Positions 8,928 to 17,649 are shown, counted from the stretch's first letter. The stretch is DNA of 64,000 nt from CAVTND01 sp963735955 (GCA_963735955.1 CAVTND010000016.1:186001-250000); one strand, 5' to 3'. Numbers and translations are program-made. The notes: generated by a model not told the origin, from the letters alone.

Positions 8928-9818
8928 ATGACCTTTACCGACGCCACGCCGACCGGCTTTGGTGCCGTGCTCGCCGACAAGGTGTTGGTGATGGCGTTGA
9001 CGGTGTCGATCGGATTGCATCTGACGGTACTGGCGATCCGCTTCGTCGACCCGACGGCCTTTCGCGTTCAATCAAGCGATCCGACTCTAGAGATCATCCT
9101 GGTGAACGCAAAGAGTGAGACCAGGCCCGGCCGCGCCGAAGCGCTCGCGCAGACCAATCTCGACGGTGGTGGCACACATGAGCATGGGCGACGCACATCG
9201 CCTCTGCCCAACTCATTTGAAGTGAAAGACGGCGATGCTCTGGATACTGCCAGGCGCGCTGTCCAGCAACTGGAGGAAGAACAGCGAAAGCTGCTCGCCT
9301 CGCTGCAGGATTCGCTGAAAATGCAGGCCATGCCGGTGAAGGAAACGAAGCCGGAGGCCCCGCAGTCAGGCTCCGAAACGGAAGAGACGAGCCGCAAGCT
9401 GGCCCGCGCGCAGGCCGAGATTGCCCAGCAGATTTCCGATTACCAGAAGCGTCCGCGCAAGCATCATTACATGCCAAGCGCCTCGGAGTACCGCTACGCG
9501 CGCTATGTCGAGGACTGGCGGACCCGTGTCGAAAAGATCGGCAACGAGCACTATCCGGACGATGCGCGCGGACGGGTATATGGCGCGCTGCGCATGACAG
9601 TGGCGGTACGGCGGGACGGATCGCTGGTTGAAGCGGTAATTGACCAGTCTTCCGGCTCACCGGTACTTGACCGCGCAGCCCGAAGGATCGTTAACATGGC
9701 AGCGCCGTTTCCGCCATTTCCGCCTGAAATCGCGCGCGATACGGATATTCTTGAGATAACCCGTACCTGGATCTTCACAAACGACCAACTGGCTACGCGA
9801 AGCACGAGCCTCCCATGA
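8928..9818 (+). CDS. TonB-like energy transducer protein
   Basis: This 296-residue protein has one N-terminal transmembrane segment (about residues 20-40, VLVMALTVSIGLHLTVLAI). A charged, partly coiled-coil middle follows (LEEEQRKLLASLQ). The C-terminal TonB-type domain contains YGALRMTVAVRRDGSLVEAV, GSPVLDRAARRIV and APFPPFPPEI. Such proteins couple inner-membrane proton motive force to outer-membrane transport. No exbB/exbD is in the window, so its partner is unknown. It is followed by repeat sequence and aroE. Confidence 0.85.
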   Translation: MTFTDATPTGFGAVLADKVLVMALTVSIGLHLTVLAIRFVDPTAFRVQSSDPTLEIILVNAKSETRPGRAEALAQTNLDGGGTHEHGRRTSPLPNSFEVKDGDALDTARRAVQQLEEEQRKLLASLQDSLKMQAMPVKETKPEAPQSGSETEETSRKLARAQAEIAQQISDYQKRPRKHHYMPSASEYRYARYVEDWRTRVEKIGNEHYPDDARGRVYGALRMTVAVRRDGSLVEAVIDQSSGSPVLDRAARRIVNMAAPFPPFPPEIARDTDILEITRTWIFTNDQLATRSTSLP

Positions 9819-9995
9819 CTGTGCCGGGCCGCCCCAAGCACGAATCCTTCGCGCTCAGCGAGAAGGTAGTTCTATGACTGTGCCGGGCCGCCATCGGTCG
9901 GAGACCGCTGGCCTTCGGCAGGCGACGGACAGTCCGCAGGGACTGTCCGTGTCCGGCCTCAGTCCCAAGCACGAATCCTTCGCGCGCAGCGAGAA
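9814..9995 (+). repeat. Partial tandem repeat: A-B block, then A-hairpin core-B block
   Basis: Segment A (ATGACTGTGCCGGGCCGCC) occurs at 9815-9833 and 9874-9892. Segment B (CCAAGCACGAATCCTTCGCG and onward to AGCGAGAAG) occurs at 9833-9865 and 9964-9995. In the first copy A and B are directly joined; in the second they are separated by about 70 bases holding two hairpins. The block fills most of the gap between the TonB-like gene and aroE. Confidence 0.85.
9881..9962 (-). repeat. Dispersed hairpin repeat, copy 1
   Basis: Read on the minus strand, this 82-base segment matches 33333-33412 closely, including 34 identical bases at one end. It folds into two hairpins. One has an 11-bp stem (9925-9935 with 9940-9950, loop GCAG). 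The other has a near 10-bp stem (9890-9899 with 9903-9912) with one mismatch. It lies about 40 bp before the aroE start. It resembles repetitive extragenic elements of Burkholderiales, but the family is not identified. Confidence 0.85.
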
Positions 9996-10004
9996 GCTGG
10001 TCAC

Positions 10005-10850
10005 ATGAGCGCCGCGGACAAGTACGCAGTGGTTGGCAATCCGATCGGGCATAGCTGCTCGCCGGAGATCCATGCCCGCTTTGCCCAGCAGACTCATCAG
10101 GTTCTGACTTACGAGCGGATCGAGATCGAGATTGACGGCTTCGAAGAGCGCGCGCTCGCGCTGCGTGACGCCGGCTACCGCGGCCTGAATGTGACGGTGC
10201 CGTTCAAGCTCGACGCGGCCAAGTTGGCAGACGACCTGACTCCGCGCGCGCGCCTGGCCGGAGCCGTCAACACCTTGAAATTTGACGGCGAAACAATTGT
10301 TGGCGACAACACTGACGGCGTCGGCTTCGTGCGCGATGTCTGCGAGCGTCTGAAGTTCGACCTCACCAACGGCTCAGTCTTGGTGCTGGGTGCCGGTGGC
10401 GCAGTGCGCGGCCTGCTCGGGTCGCTGCTGGATGCCAGTCCGCGTTGGCTGGCCGTGGCCAACCGCTCGCATCAGCGCGCAGAAGAACTGGCCGAGGAAT
10501 TCGGCGTCGAGGCGATTCACTTTGACGAGATACCGGCCGAGCATTTCGATCTGATCATCAACGGTACATCGACCGGTCTTAGGAACGAAGCGCCGCCGAT
10601 CGACCCGGATACTTTTGACGATTGCACGCTTGCGTATGACCTTGTCTACGCCGCGGATCCGACGCCTTTCATGGAACTGGCGCGCAGCGGTGGCGCCAAG
10701 ACCGTGTGCGATGGCCTCGGCATGCTGATCGAACAGGCGGCCGAATCCTTCCTGCTCTGGCGCGGCGTACGGCCGGAAACACCGCCGGTGTATCGCGCCC
10801 TGCGCGAGCTGCTGCGCGCGCGCGAAGAGCAGGCGGCTGTCGCGCGTTGA
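10005..10850 (+). CDS. aroE: Shikimate dehydrogenase (NADP)
   Basis: It reduces 3-dehydroshikimate to shikimate. The 281-residue protein has the substrate-binding NPIGHSCSPEIH near the N-terminus, NVTVPFK with the catalytic Lys, GDNTDGVGF, and the Rossmann loop VLGAGGAVRGLL. The C-terminal GLGMLIEQAAESFLLWRG is typical. Length and motifs fit AroE rather than YdiB. The ATG lies 9 bases after the end of the repeat B segment, so the repeat forms the immediate leader. mtgA follows 73 bp later. Confidence 0.96.
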   Translation: MSAADKYAVVGNPIGHSCSPEIHARFAQQTHQVLTYERIEIEIDGFEERALALRDAGYRGLNVTVPFKLDAAKLADDLTPRARLAGAVNTLKFDGETIVGDNTDGVGFVRDVCERLKFDLTNGSVLVLGAGGAVRGLLGSLLDASPRWLAVANRSHQRAEELAEEFGVEAIHFDEIPAEHFDLIINGTSTGLRNEAPPIDPDTFDDCTLAYDLVYAADPTPFMELARSGGAKTVCDGLGMLIEQAAESFLLWRGVRPETPPVYRALRELLRAREEQAAVAR

Positions 10851-10923
10851 CTGCGTCCTGTCCGGCTGCGCTGCATCGGCGCTGGCTAGGTGCTGCTGTC
10901 GGCGACTCGGCGGTCCTCGGCCG

Positions 10924-11625
10924 GTGACGAAGAAGCTCGCGTTACGGTGGCTCGCTTGGGCCTCTGTGGCGGCCGCGATAGCGGTGCTGCTGATCCAGCT
11001 CTGGTTCATCGGCTGGATCGCGTGGTGGAAATGGAACGATCCCGGGGAAACCGCCTTCATGCATCGCGAGATTGCGCAGATGCGGACGCGCAATCCCAGG
11101 GCGGAGCTGCGCCATCGCTGGGTTTCCTATGACCGCATCTCGAACCATCTCAAGCGCGCGGTCATCACCGCCGAAGATGCGCGCTTTGCTGAGCACGAGG
11201 GCGTGGACTGGGACGCGATTGAAAAGGCGTACAGCGAGAACCTGAAACGCGGCCGCACTGCCAAGGGCGGATCGACGATTACGCAGCAACTCGCCAAGAA
11301 TCTGTTCTTGTCGCCCGAGAGAAGCTATCTGCGCAAGGGACAGGAATTGCTGATTACCTACATGATCGAGGCGCTGTGGGACAAGCGTCGCATTCTCGAG
11401 GTCTACTTGAATGTGATCGAGTGGGGCGACGGCGTGTTCGGTGCGGAGGCCGCCGCCCGTCATTACTACGGCGTATCGGCGTCGCAGCTCGGTGCCGAGC
11501 AGGCCGCGCGACTCGCTACGTATCTGCCCAGTCCCAAGCGCTATGGTCGTCTGCGCTCGGGCCCCTACCTAGACGGGCGCACCGCGGCGATCCTTCGTTA
11601 TATGCCGGACGCGGTTATTCCCTGA
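10924..11625 (+). CDS. mtgA: Monofunctional biosynthetic peptidoglycan transglycosylase
   Basis: MtgA polymerises lipid II into glycan strands at the inner membrane. The 233-residue protein has one N-terminal transmembrane segment (about residues 9-30) and the GT51 motifs: ITAEDARFAEHEGVDW with the catalytic Glu, KGGSTITQQLAKNLFLSPER, and RRILEVYLNVIEWGDGVFG. The start is GTG at 10924. It sits directly behind aroE, an arrangement common in betaproteobacteria. Confidence 0.96.
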   Translation: MTKKLALRWLAWASVAAAIAVLLIQLWFIGWIAWWKWNDPGETAFMHREIAQMRTRNPRAELRHRWVSYDRISNHLKRAVITAEDARFAEHEGVDWDAIEKAYSENLKRGRTAKGGSTITQQLAKNLFLSPERSYLRKGQELLITYMIEALWDKRRILEVYLNVIEWGDGVFGAEAAARHYYGVSASQLGAEQAARLATYLPSPKRYGRLRSGPYLDGRTAAILRYMPDAVIP

Positions 11626-11657
11626 TCAAGACCGTCGGGCCGACGCAAGTGGCCGCA

Positions 11658-11663
11658 TACAAT
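11658..11663 (+). promoter_or_regulatory. Candidate -10 element upstream of mgtE
   Basis: TACAAT followed by CCGAC lies 40 bp before the mgtE ATG, in the 77-bp gap after mtgA. It matches the motif before mpl and purE. Confidence 0.5.
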
Positions 11664-11702
11664 CCGACCGCTTCCTAAACCAGTCGCTGCCAAGGGCGCG
11701 CG

Positions 11703-13196
11703 ATGAGCGAGCAAGAACTGCTGAGCCGCAATGCGCAGGAAAATCCTCCCGCGCGCGACCCCGAAGCCGCGCAGCGCGCGCTCGTTCGCGTGCAGCAGCT
11801 ACTCGCCAAACAGCGCCGAGTCGAAGCGCTCGTGCATCGGGAGCAGACACCCGCCGATCAGAAGAAGGCTCTGGTCGAACAACTGGTGCATCGCCAGCAC
11901 CTGAATGAACTGCGCGTCATTGTTGACCGGCTGCACCCGGCCGACGTCGCGTACATCCTTGAAGCTTTGCCGCTGGACGACCGAATGATCGTCTGGGACT
12001 GCGTGAAGGCTGATGTCGACGGCCGGGTCCTGGTTGAAGTTTCCGGTGCCGTGCGCCAAACCCTGGTCGAAGCGATGGGCCGCGCCGAACTGGTTGCGGC
12101 TACCCGAACGCTCGAGGCCGACGAGATCGCAGGCATTGCAGACGAGCTGCCGGCCGACGTGGTGGAGGAAGTCACCCAGGCGTTGAGCACCGAAGAACGC
12201 GCGCACCTGCGTGCAGCGATGTCCTACCCGGACGGCAGCGTCGGCGCGCGCATGGATTTCGAGCTGGTGACGATTCGCGACAACGTGACGCTCGAAGTGG
12301 TGCTGCGTTACCTGCGACGGTTCGAACGCCTGCCTAACCACACCGATCAGGTCTTCGTCCTCGACCGTCATGAAGTACTCAAGGGAGCACTGCCGCTCGA
12401 TCGCCTGCTGATCAACGAACCGGAAGTCGCAGTGGCCAGTGTCATGCGCGCCGATGTGTTGACGCTGGCACCGATGGAGGACATCGGCGAGGCGGCACAG
12501 GCATTCGAACGCTATGACCTGGTTTCAGCGCCCGTGGTCGACTCGGCCGGTCGGCTGATCGGACGACTCACTGTCGACGAGGTCGTCGACGTGATCCGCG
12601 AGGAGGGCGAAGAACAGGTCCTGGCACAGGCCGGACTGCGCGAAGAGGAGGACCTTTTCGCGAGCGTATGGAATTCGGCGAAGAACCGCTGGCTGTGGCT
12701 GGCTATCAATATGGGCACGGCATTCTTTGCCAGCCGGGTCATCAATGCCTTCGAAGGCACGATCGAACGCGTGGTCGCGCTCGCGGCCCTGATGCCGATC
12801 GTTGCGGGCATCGCCGGCAATTCCGGCAACCAGACCCTGACTTTGCTGGTACGTTCGCTGGCGCTGGGTCAAGTGACGGGCGGCAACTCGCGCCGACTGA
12901 TCATGAAGGAGGTCGCGATTGCGCTGCTCAACGGCGCGGTATGGGGCGGTATTGCCGGCTTGCTGGCTTACCTGCTTTATCGGGATACCAACAATGGTGT
13001 GATGCTCGGGCTCCTGATGTTCTCCGCCATGATCCTGAACATGCTGGTTGCGGCTGGCGTCGGACTTGCGGTACCCCTATTTCTACGAAGAATTGGCCGC
13101 GATCCTGCGCTCGGTGGCTCGGTCTTGCTGACATTCACAACCGACTCCGGCGGATTCTTCATTTTCCTTGGCCTGGCGACACTGTTCTTCTTGTGA
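11703..13196 (+). CDS. mgtE: Magnesium transporter MgtE
   Basis: This 497-residue Mg2+ channel of the inner membrane shows the full MgtE layout. There is an N-terminal alpha-superhelical domain (about 1-165, with RLHPADVAYILEALPLDDR), a pair of CBS domains (about 175-295, with VMRADVLTLAPMEDIGEAAQ), and a C-terminal five-helix pore domain. The pore signature is PIVAGIAGNSGNQTLTLLVR. MgtE is gated by Mg2+ bound between the cytosolic domains. It probably has its own promoter. Confidence 0.96.
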   Translation: MSEQELLSRNAQENPPARDPEAAQRALVRVQQLLAKQRRVEALVHREQTPADQKKALVEQLVHRQHLNELRVIVDRLHPADVAYILEALPLDDRMIVWDCVKADVDGRVLVEVSGAVRQTLVEAMGRAELVAATRTLEADEIAGIADELPADVVEEVTQALSTEERAHLRAAMSYPDGSVGARMDFELVTIRDNVTLEVVLRYLRRFERLPNHTDQVFVLDRHEVLKGALPLDRLLINEPEVAVASVMRADVLTLAPMEDIGEAAQAFERYDLVSAPVVDSAGRLIGRLTVDEVVDVIREEGEEQVLAQAGLREEEDLFASVWNSAKNRWLWLAINMGTAFFASRVINAFEGTIERVVALAALMPIVAGIAGNSGNQTLTLLVRSLALGQVTGGNSRRLIMKEVAIALLNGAVWGGIAGLLAYLLYRDTNNGVMLGLLMFSAMILNMLVAAGVGLAVPLFLRRIGRDPALGGSVLLTFTTDSGGFFIFLGLATLFFL

Positions 13197-13219
13197 CCAG
13201 TCGTTGTCTCCCGCGCGGC

Positions 13220-13438
13220 CTACTTGATCCGCCTGACCGTGAACTCTTCCTGGATCGTGTCCTTGTAGACGCTGGCGGGCGCTGATGCGCCGAGAAATCG
13301 CCGCGCGATTTCTTCGCCGACGGCGGTGTGCTGGATGATCTGCCCGTTATCGAATTCGATCTCGAGCACCCGGTTTCCGCGGTCATAGCCGGCCGACTTG
13401 ATGCCGCCGCGTCGGATCGGTTTGCGTTCTATCGCCAT
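13220..13438 (-). CDS. KTSC-domain small protein
   Basis: This protein of 72 residues starts at ATG 13438. Its core, AGYDRGNRVLEIEFDNGQII followed by VYKDTIQEEF, matches the KTSC domain, found alone or fused to lysyl-tRNA synthetase; the domain's role is uncertain. The Ser of the name-giving motif is changed here (IKSAGYD). It lies 10 bp downstream of ubiD on the same strand and probably shares its mRNA. An open frame extends upstream into ubiD but is a shadow. Confidence 0.75.
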   Translation of the reverse strand: MAIERKPIRRGGIKSAGYDRGNRVLEIEFDNGQIIQHTAVGEEIARRFLGASAPASVYKDTIQEEFTVRRIK

Positions 13439-13448
13439 TGGCACTCCC

Positions 13449-14960
13449 CTAGAGGCCCAGTTCATTCCACATCGCATCGACCCGTGTCTTGATGGCGGGG
13501 TCCATCGAGATCGGCCGTCCCCACTCACGCTGTGTTTCCCCGGCCATCTTGTGGGTAGCATCGAGTCCCATCTTGCTGCCGAGGCCGGCGACCGGCGAAG
13601 CGAAGTCGAGGTAGTCAATCGGCGTGTTGTCGATCAGCACCGTGTCCCGGCTTGGATCGACACGGGTACTGACGGCCCAGATCACGTCCTTCCAGTCGCG
13701 CGCGTTGACATCATCGTCAAGCACGATGATGAACTTGGTGTACATGAACTGGCGCAACACGCTCCATACCCCGAACATCACCCGCTTGGCATGGCCCGGG
13801 TACTGCTTGCGCATTGTGACAACCGCCATCCGGTAGCTGCAGGCTTCCGCCGGCAGATAGAAATCGACAATTTCCGGAAACGTGCGACGCAATAGCGGCA
13901 CGAACACTTCATTGAGTGCGACACCGAGAACGGCCGGTTCGTCCGGCGGCTTGCCGGTGTAGGTCGAGTGATAAATCGGATCCTGTCGCAAGGTGATCCG
14001 GTCGATCGTGAATACAGGGAAACGCTCTGTCTCGTTGTAATAGCCGGTGTGGTCGCCGAACGGACCCTCGATCGCGGTTTCATAGCCCCGATTGACTGCG
14101 CTGAGTTCGCCCCCAGCGTTGGCTGGGGCAGGCTGAATGTTGCCCTCAAGAACAATTTCGGCGGTTGCCGGCACCGACAACTCGGAACCAAGGCAGCGCG
14201 TGATCTCCGTGCGGCCACCCCGCAGCAGCCCGGCGAACTGGTATTCGGACAGTGAGTCCGGCACCGGCGTGACCGCACCCAGTGTGGTGGCTGGATCAGC
14301 ACCCAGGGCGACAGCGATCGGAAACGGCGTGCCCGGCCTTGCCAGTGCATGGTCGCGAAAGTCCAGCGCCCCGCCGCGATGGGGCAGCCAGCGCATGATC
14401 ACGCGGTTGCGGCCGATAACCTGCTGGCGGTAGATGCCCAGGTTCTGACGCTTTTTGTTGGGGCCGCGGGTTACCACCAGACCCCAGGTTATCAGCGGTC
14501 CCGCGTCGCCCGGCCAGCAGGTCTGGATCGGCAGCTTCCCGAGGTCGACGTCCGAGCCCTCCCAGACCTGCTGTTGACAGGGAGCGCCGCGAACCTCCTT
14601 CGGTGCCATGTCCCACAAGGCCGACTTCAGCGCTGCGACCTTGCCAAGGGCATCGCGCAAGCCCTTGGGAGCTTCGGGTTCTTTCAAGCTGGCCAGCAGT
14701 TCGCCGACTTCGCCTAACGCGGAAACCTGCTCGGCCCCCATGCCCCATGCCACCCGCTGCGCCGTGCCAAACAGGTTGCCAAGTACCGGAATGGTGTGTC
14801 CGACCGGGCGTTCGAACAGCAGGGCTGGCCCGCCTGCTTTCAGAACCCGGTCGCAGATCTCGGTCATTTCCAGCTTCGGCGACACCGGCGCGGAGACCTT
14901 CCTGAGGTCTCCCGAGCGGGCCAATTGGTCCAGAAAGTCCCTGAGATCGCGGTATTTCAT
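13449..14960 (-). CDS. ubiD: UbiD-family decarboxylase (4-hydroxy-3-polyprenylbenzoate decarboxylase)
   Basis: UbiD decarboxylates polyprenyl-4-hydroxybenzoate in ubiquinone synthesis using prenylated FMN. The 503-residue protein starts MKYRDLRDFLDQLARSGDL at ATG 14960, the E. coli-like N-terminus; the open frame extends ten codons upstream without similarity. Motifs include NLGIYRQQVIGRNRVIMRW, AIEGPFGDHTGYY and IIVLDDDVNARDWKDVIWA. No ubiX for cofactor supply is in the window. The start region is preceded by an unusually AT-rich segment with palindromes at 15001-15052. Confidence 0.95.
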   Translation of the reverse strand: MKYRDLRDFLDQLARSGDLRKVSAPVSPKLEMTEICDRVLKAGGPALLFERPVGHTIPVLGNLFGTAQRVAWGMGAEQVSALGEVGELLASLKEPEAPKGLRDALGKVAALKSALWDMAPKEVRGAPCQQQVWEGSDVDLGKLPIQTCWPGDAGPLITWGLVVTRGPNKKRQNLGIYRQQVIGRNRVIMRWLPHRGGALDFRDHALARPGTPFPIAVALGADPATTLGAVTPVPDSLSEYQFAGLLRGGRTEITRCLGSELSVPATAEIVLEGNIQPAPANAGGELSAVNRGYETAIEGPFGDHTGYYNETERFPVFTIDRITLRQDPIYHSTYTGKPPDEPAVLGVALNEVFVPLLRRTFPEIVDFYLPAEACSYRMAVVTMRKQYPGHAKRVMFGVWSVLRQFMYTKFIIVLDDDVNARDWKDVIWAVSTRVDPSRDTVLIDNTPIDYLDFASPVAGLGSKMGLDATHKMAGETQREWGRPISMDPAIKTRVDAMWNELGL

Positions 14961-15000
14961 GTCCAAATGTTGCAATGCGACAAAAGGCAAGCAATTCGCA

Positions 15001-15052
15001 TTAGTTAGTATTTACTTACTGATCGTCGCGACCTATCGCTATGATTTATAAA
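15001..15052. promoter_or_regulatory. AT-rich palindromic region upstream of ubiD (possible operator/promoter)
   Basis: An imperfect inverted repeat (TTAGTTAGTATTTACTTACT, 15001-15020) and a perfect 10-base palindrome (ATTTATAAAT, about 15043-15052) lie 41-92 bp upstream of the ubiD start. The AT content is far above the surroundings. The first resembles operators of TetR-type repressors. The assignment is from form only. Confidence 0.35.
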
Positions 15053-15139
15053 TGAAAAAAACTGGAACTAGGGTTGGTTGAAATCCAGAACTGTGGAAGA
15101 AATGACGCGTCCGCTGGTCAGTTCAGAGCGCTTCCTCGG

Positions 15140-15167
15140 TTGACCGGCCACCCTTGCCCCCTACAAT
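15140..15167 (+). promoter_or_regulatory. Promoter of the lytic transglycosylase gene
   Basis: The -35 hexamer TTGACC (15140-15145), a 16-base spacer and the -10 TACAAT (15162-15167) form the best sigma-70-type promoter in the window. It implies a start near 15174 and a 5' untranslated leader of about 245 nucleotides before the ATG at 15419. Confidence 0.65.
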
Positions 15168-15173
15168 TCACGT

Positions 15174-15418
15174 CGGCCATCTGGCTGACCTCGTACCGTT
15201 ACCGTCGCTCCTGAAGGAGCCGTTCCGAGGGTCGGGATCTTGCGTCCCAGTTGTGTCCGATGGGGAATTATCCCATCCAGTGTCTTGGCCCGGCCGGTTT
15301 TTCGGCGCGGGTGCAGTGAGCGACCAGCGCGGCTCGTGGCCCGCTGGTCACGCGTTCCAACCTGTGAGTGACGACCAGGGGTCTCGTAACCCGGGCCGCT
15401 CCGCATAAGGAGGTACGG
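15174..15418 (+). promoter_or_regulatory. Long structured 5' leader of the transglycosylase gene
   Basis: Three clean hairpins are visible. The first is 15207-15220 (GCTCC stem with TGAA loop). The second is 15259-15277 (GATGGG stem, 7-base loop). The third is 15322-15349 (8-bp stem GACCAGCG/CGCTGGTC). A strong ribosome site AAGGAGG at 15407-15413 precedes the ATG by five bases. I could not match it to a known riboswitch. No convincing gene lies in this gap, which runs from 14961 to 15418. Confidence 0.45.
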
Positions 15419-16252
15419 ATGTCAGCAGCCACGAGTCAGTTAGCAAATGCTTCATTGCGTAGGTTTGCCTGGTCAGAGGCAGTTTCGGACGCTTGCAATG
15501 GCGCGTTTAGCGCCGCACGAGTGATCGTTGCCTTTGTCGGCTGCGCCAGCCTGGTTGTGGGTGCGGCTGTCTTCGCGCACCCCGAGGCGCGCTCATCACT
15601 GGCGCGCGCCTTGCCGGTGGTCCTGCCGATTCTTGCGGCGGCCGAAGAAATAGCCGCGGTCGAGGCGGAAGCGCCGGCGGCGCCGACACCCAAAGCGGTG
15701 GTCGATCCACGGCAGACTCATGTGGTCCAGTACCTGTCGCGTCGCTACCGTGTTGCGGAAGGTGCCACGCGCCTGCTGGTCTCCACCGCATTCGAGATTG
15801 GCCGGGAAAAGAAGCTTGACCCGCTGCTGATCCTTTCGGTCGTTGCGATTGAATCGGGCCTGAACCCGTTTGCCGAAAGTGCCATGGGTGCGCAGGGACT
15901 TATGCAGGTCATGACGCGCGTTCATGCCGACAGGTTCGAAGCACATGGCGGGGCACATGCCGCTCTCGACCCGATTGCCAACATGAAGGTCGGCTCCGAG
16001 ATCCTGCGGGACGTCATTTCGCGCGGCGGTTCGGTGGAGCGCGGATTGCAGCTGTATGTCGGGGCCGGCAACATGCCGGACGATGGAGGCTACGGCGTGC
16101 GTGTCCTGGCGGAGCGTTCGCGTCTCGCCATGGCCGCCGCCGGCAAAGTCGAAGCGGCGATCGGCGCCGGGCGGGCACCTGCGCCCGAACCCAAACCGGC
16201 GACAGCGCGGATCGAAACTCCGATCAAACCGGCGGCCGAACAGACTACCTGA
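15419..16252 (+). CDS. Membrane-anchored lytic transglycosylase (SLT domain)
   Basis: This 277-residue murein-cleaving enzyme is anchored by one N-terminal hydrophobic segment (about residues 34-52). The soluble-lytic-transglycosylase domain follows: LDPLLILSVVAIESGLNP has the catalytic Glu in the ES pair, and MGAQGLMQVM is the GLMQ motif. An Ala/Pro-rich tail follows (APEPKPATARI). The start at 15419 is fixed by AAGGAGG five bases upstream. It stands alone with its own promoter and long leader. Confidence 0.88.
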   Translation: MSAATSQLANASLRRFAWSEAVSDACNGAFSAARVIVAFVGCASLVVGAAVFAHPEARSSLARALPVVLPILAAAEEIAAVEAEAPAAPTPKAVVDPRQTHVVQYLSRRYRVAEGATRLLVSTAFEIGREKKLDPLLILSVVAIESGLNPFAESAMGAQGLMQVMTRVHADRFEAHGGAHAALDPIANMKVGSEILRDVISRGGSVERGLQLYVGAGNMPDDGGYGVRVLAERSRLAMAAAGKVEAAIGAGRAPAPEPKPATARIETPIKPAAEQTT

Positions 16253-16274
16253 TCGAGCGGCGACAACTACCCGG

Positions 16275-17441
16275 CTATCTTCCGCCGGAGAGGTAGACGC
16301 GCAGTCGCTCGACCGCCTGCTGCAACTTTTCGTAGCTCGTGGCGTAGGAAATCCTGACGTAACGCTTGGGCGCCGCCACACCGAAATCCTTGCCTGGTAC
16401 CAGGCAAACGCCGGTCGCATGCAGCAGGTCACGTACAAAGCCCTCGCTGTCCTCGCTGAACTCAGAGACATCGGCATATACGTAAAACGCGCCATCCGGC
16501 ACAACCGGCACGCCGAAGCCAATCGCGCGCAGCGCCGGCACCAGGAAGTCGCGCCGGCGTCGAAACTCAGCGCGCCGCTCCTCGTAGACCGCGATCGACT
16601 CGGGATCAAAGCACGCCAGCGCCGCACGTTGGGCGATCGTCGAGGGACAGATATAAAGATTCTGCGCGAGCTTCTCGACCGTTGGCATCAAGCCCGGAGG
16701 CACCAGCATCCATCCAAGCCGCCAGCCTGTCATATTGAAGTACTTCGAAAAACTGTTGATGACGATCGCGTTTTCGCTGAGCTTGCGCGCCGTGGTGGCG
16801 ATACCGTCGTATGAAAGAGCCTGATAGATCTCGTCACTGATCACGAAGCCGCCACGCGCTTCGACGCCGGAAATCAGTGGCGTCAGCGTGGCCTCCTGGA
16901 TAGAGGTGCCGGTGGGATTCGACGGCGAGGCGATCAGCACACCGCGCGTGGCGGCGCCCCAGGCCGCGCCGATCGCCGCGGCGCTGAGCTGGAATCGATC
17001 CTCCGGACCGCAGTCCAGCAAGCGCGCCACGCCACCAAACGCGGTGACAAAGTGGCGATCGCATGGGTAGCTCGGGTCTGGAAGCAGGACTTCGTCGCCC
17101 TCATTCACCAGCGCGGCACAGGCCAGCAGCAGCGCAGACGAGGCTCCCGCAGTCACCAGTACGGAGTGGGGATCCACCTCGAGTCCGTACTGCAGGCCAT
17201 ACCAGGCTGCGATCCGGTCGCGCAGGGCCGTCAGGCCAGCCGCCGGCGTGTATTGGGTACTGCCCGCTTCGATGGCGGCAGCCGCGGCTCGACGCACTCG
17301 TTCCGGCGCGGTGAAATCCGGTTCCCCGATGCTCAGGTGAATAACCGAACGCCCCGCTGACTGCAGGGCCGCTGCCTCTTTCGCGATTTCCATCACGTAA
17401 AAGGGATCGATTTGAAGAGTGCGGGAGGCTGGAGACAGCAT
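16275..17441 (-). CDS. PLP-dependent class I/II aminotransferase (aspartate aminotransferase-like)
   Basis: This 388-residue cytosolic aminotransferase has the N-terminal HLSIGEPDFTAPERV, the cofactor-binding segment TAGASSALLLACAAL, PSNPTGTSI, and INSFSKYFNMTGWRLGWM with the PLP-binding Lys. It resembles the AspC/AlaT-type subfamily I gamma enzymes; the amino donor cannot be fixed from sequence. ATG 17441 is preferred because conserved sequence begins there, though the frame is open to 17501. It is convergent with the transglycosylase gene, 22 bp apart. Confidence 0.88.
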   Translation of the reverse strand: MLSPASRTLQIDPFYVMEIAKEAAALQSAGRSVIHLSIGEPDFTAPERVRRAAAAAIEAGSTQYTPAAGLTALRDRIAAWYGLQYGLEVDPHSVLVTAGASSALLLACAALVNEGDEVLLPDPSYPCDRHFVTAFGGVARLLDCGPEDRFQLSAAAIGAAWGAATRGVLIASPSNPTGTSIQEATLTPLISGVEARGGFVISDEIYQALSYDGIATTARKLSENAIVINSFSKYFNMTGWRLGWMLVPPGLMPTVEKLAQNLYICPSTIAQRAALACFDPESIAVYEERRAEFRRRRDFLVPALRAIGFGVPVVPDGAFYVYADVSEFSEDSEGFVRDLLHATGVCLVPGKDFGVAAPKRYVRISYATSYEKLQQAVERLRVYLSGGR

Positions 17442-17649
17442 CGCGGCGACTTTCGGGAGACGCATTCTAGGAGGCCAGCGCTGTCTCACCGGCACCAGCA
17501 CTACCTTTCAGCGCCGGAACAGGTCGGTGGCCCGTTGCCCCTTCGAGGATGGATACGTCGGCCGGGAGATCGGTCATGGCTGGGAAGACTTATTTCCCAG
17601 TCGCCTGCCCTGCACCGATAATCGTGTTCCGCCACCTGGATCCTGGGCC

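Noticed and set aside
9814..9995. Short CRISPR-like array
   Set aside because: There are only two unequal copies, spacer-like parts are not regular, and no cas gene is near.
15154..15408. Small plus-strand open frame of 84 codons in the transglycosylase leader
   Set aside because: It begins upstream of the -10 element and has no ribosome site or similarity.
15174..15418. Identification of the transglycosylase leader as a c-di-AMP (ydaO), c-di-GMP, TPP or cobalamin riboswitch
   Set aside because: None of the conserved core strings of these classes could be found; only generic hairpins are visible.
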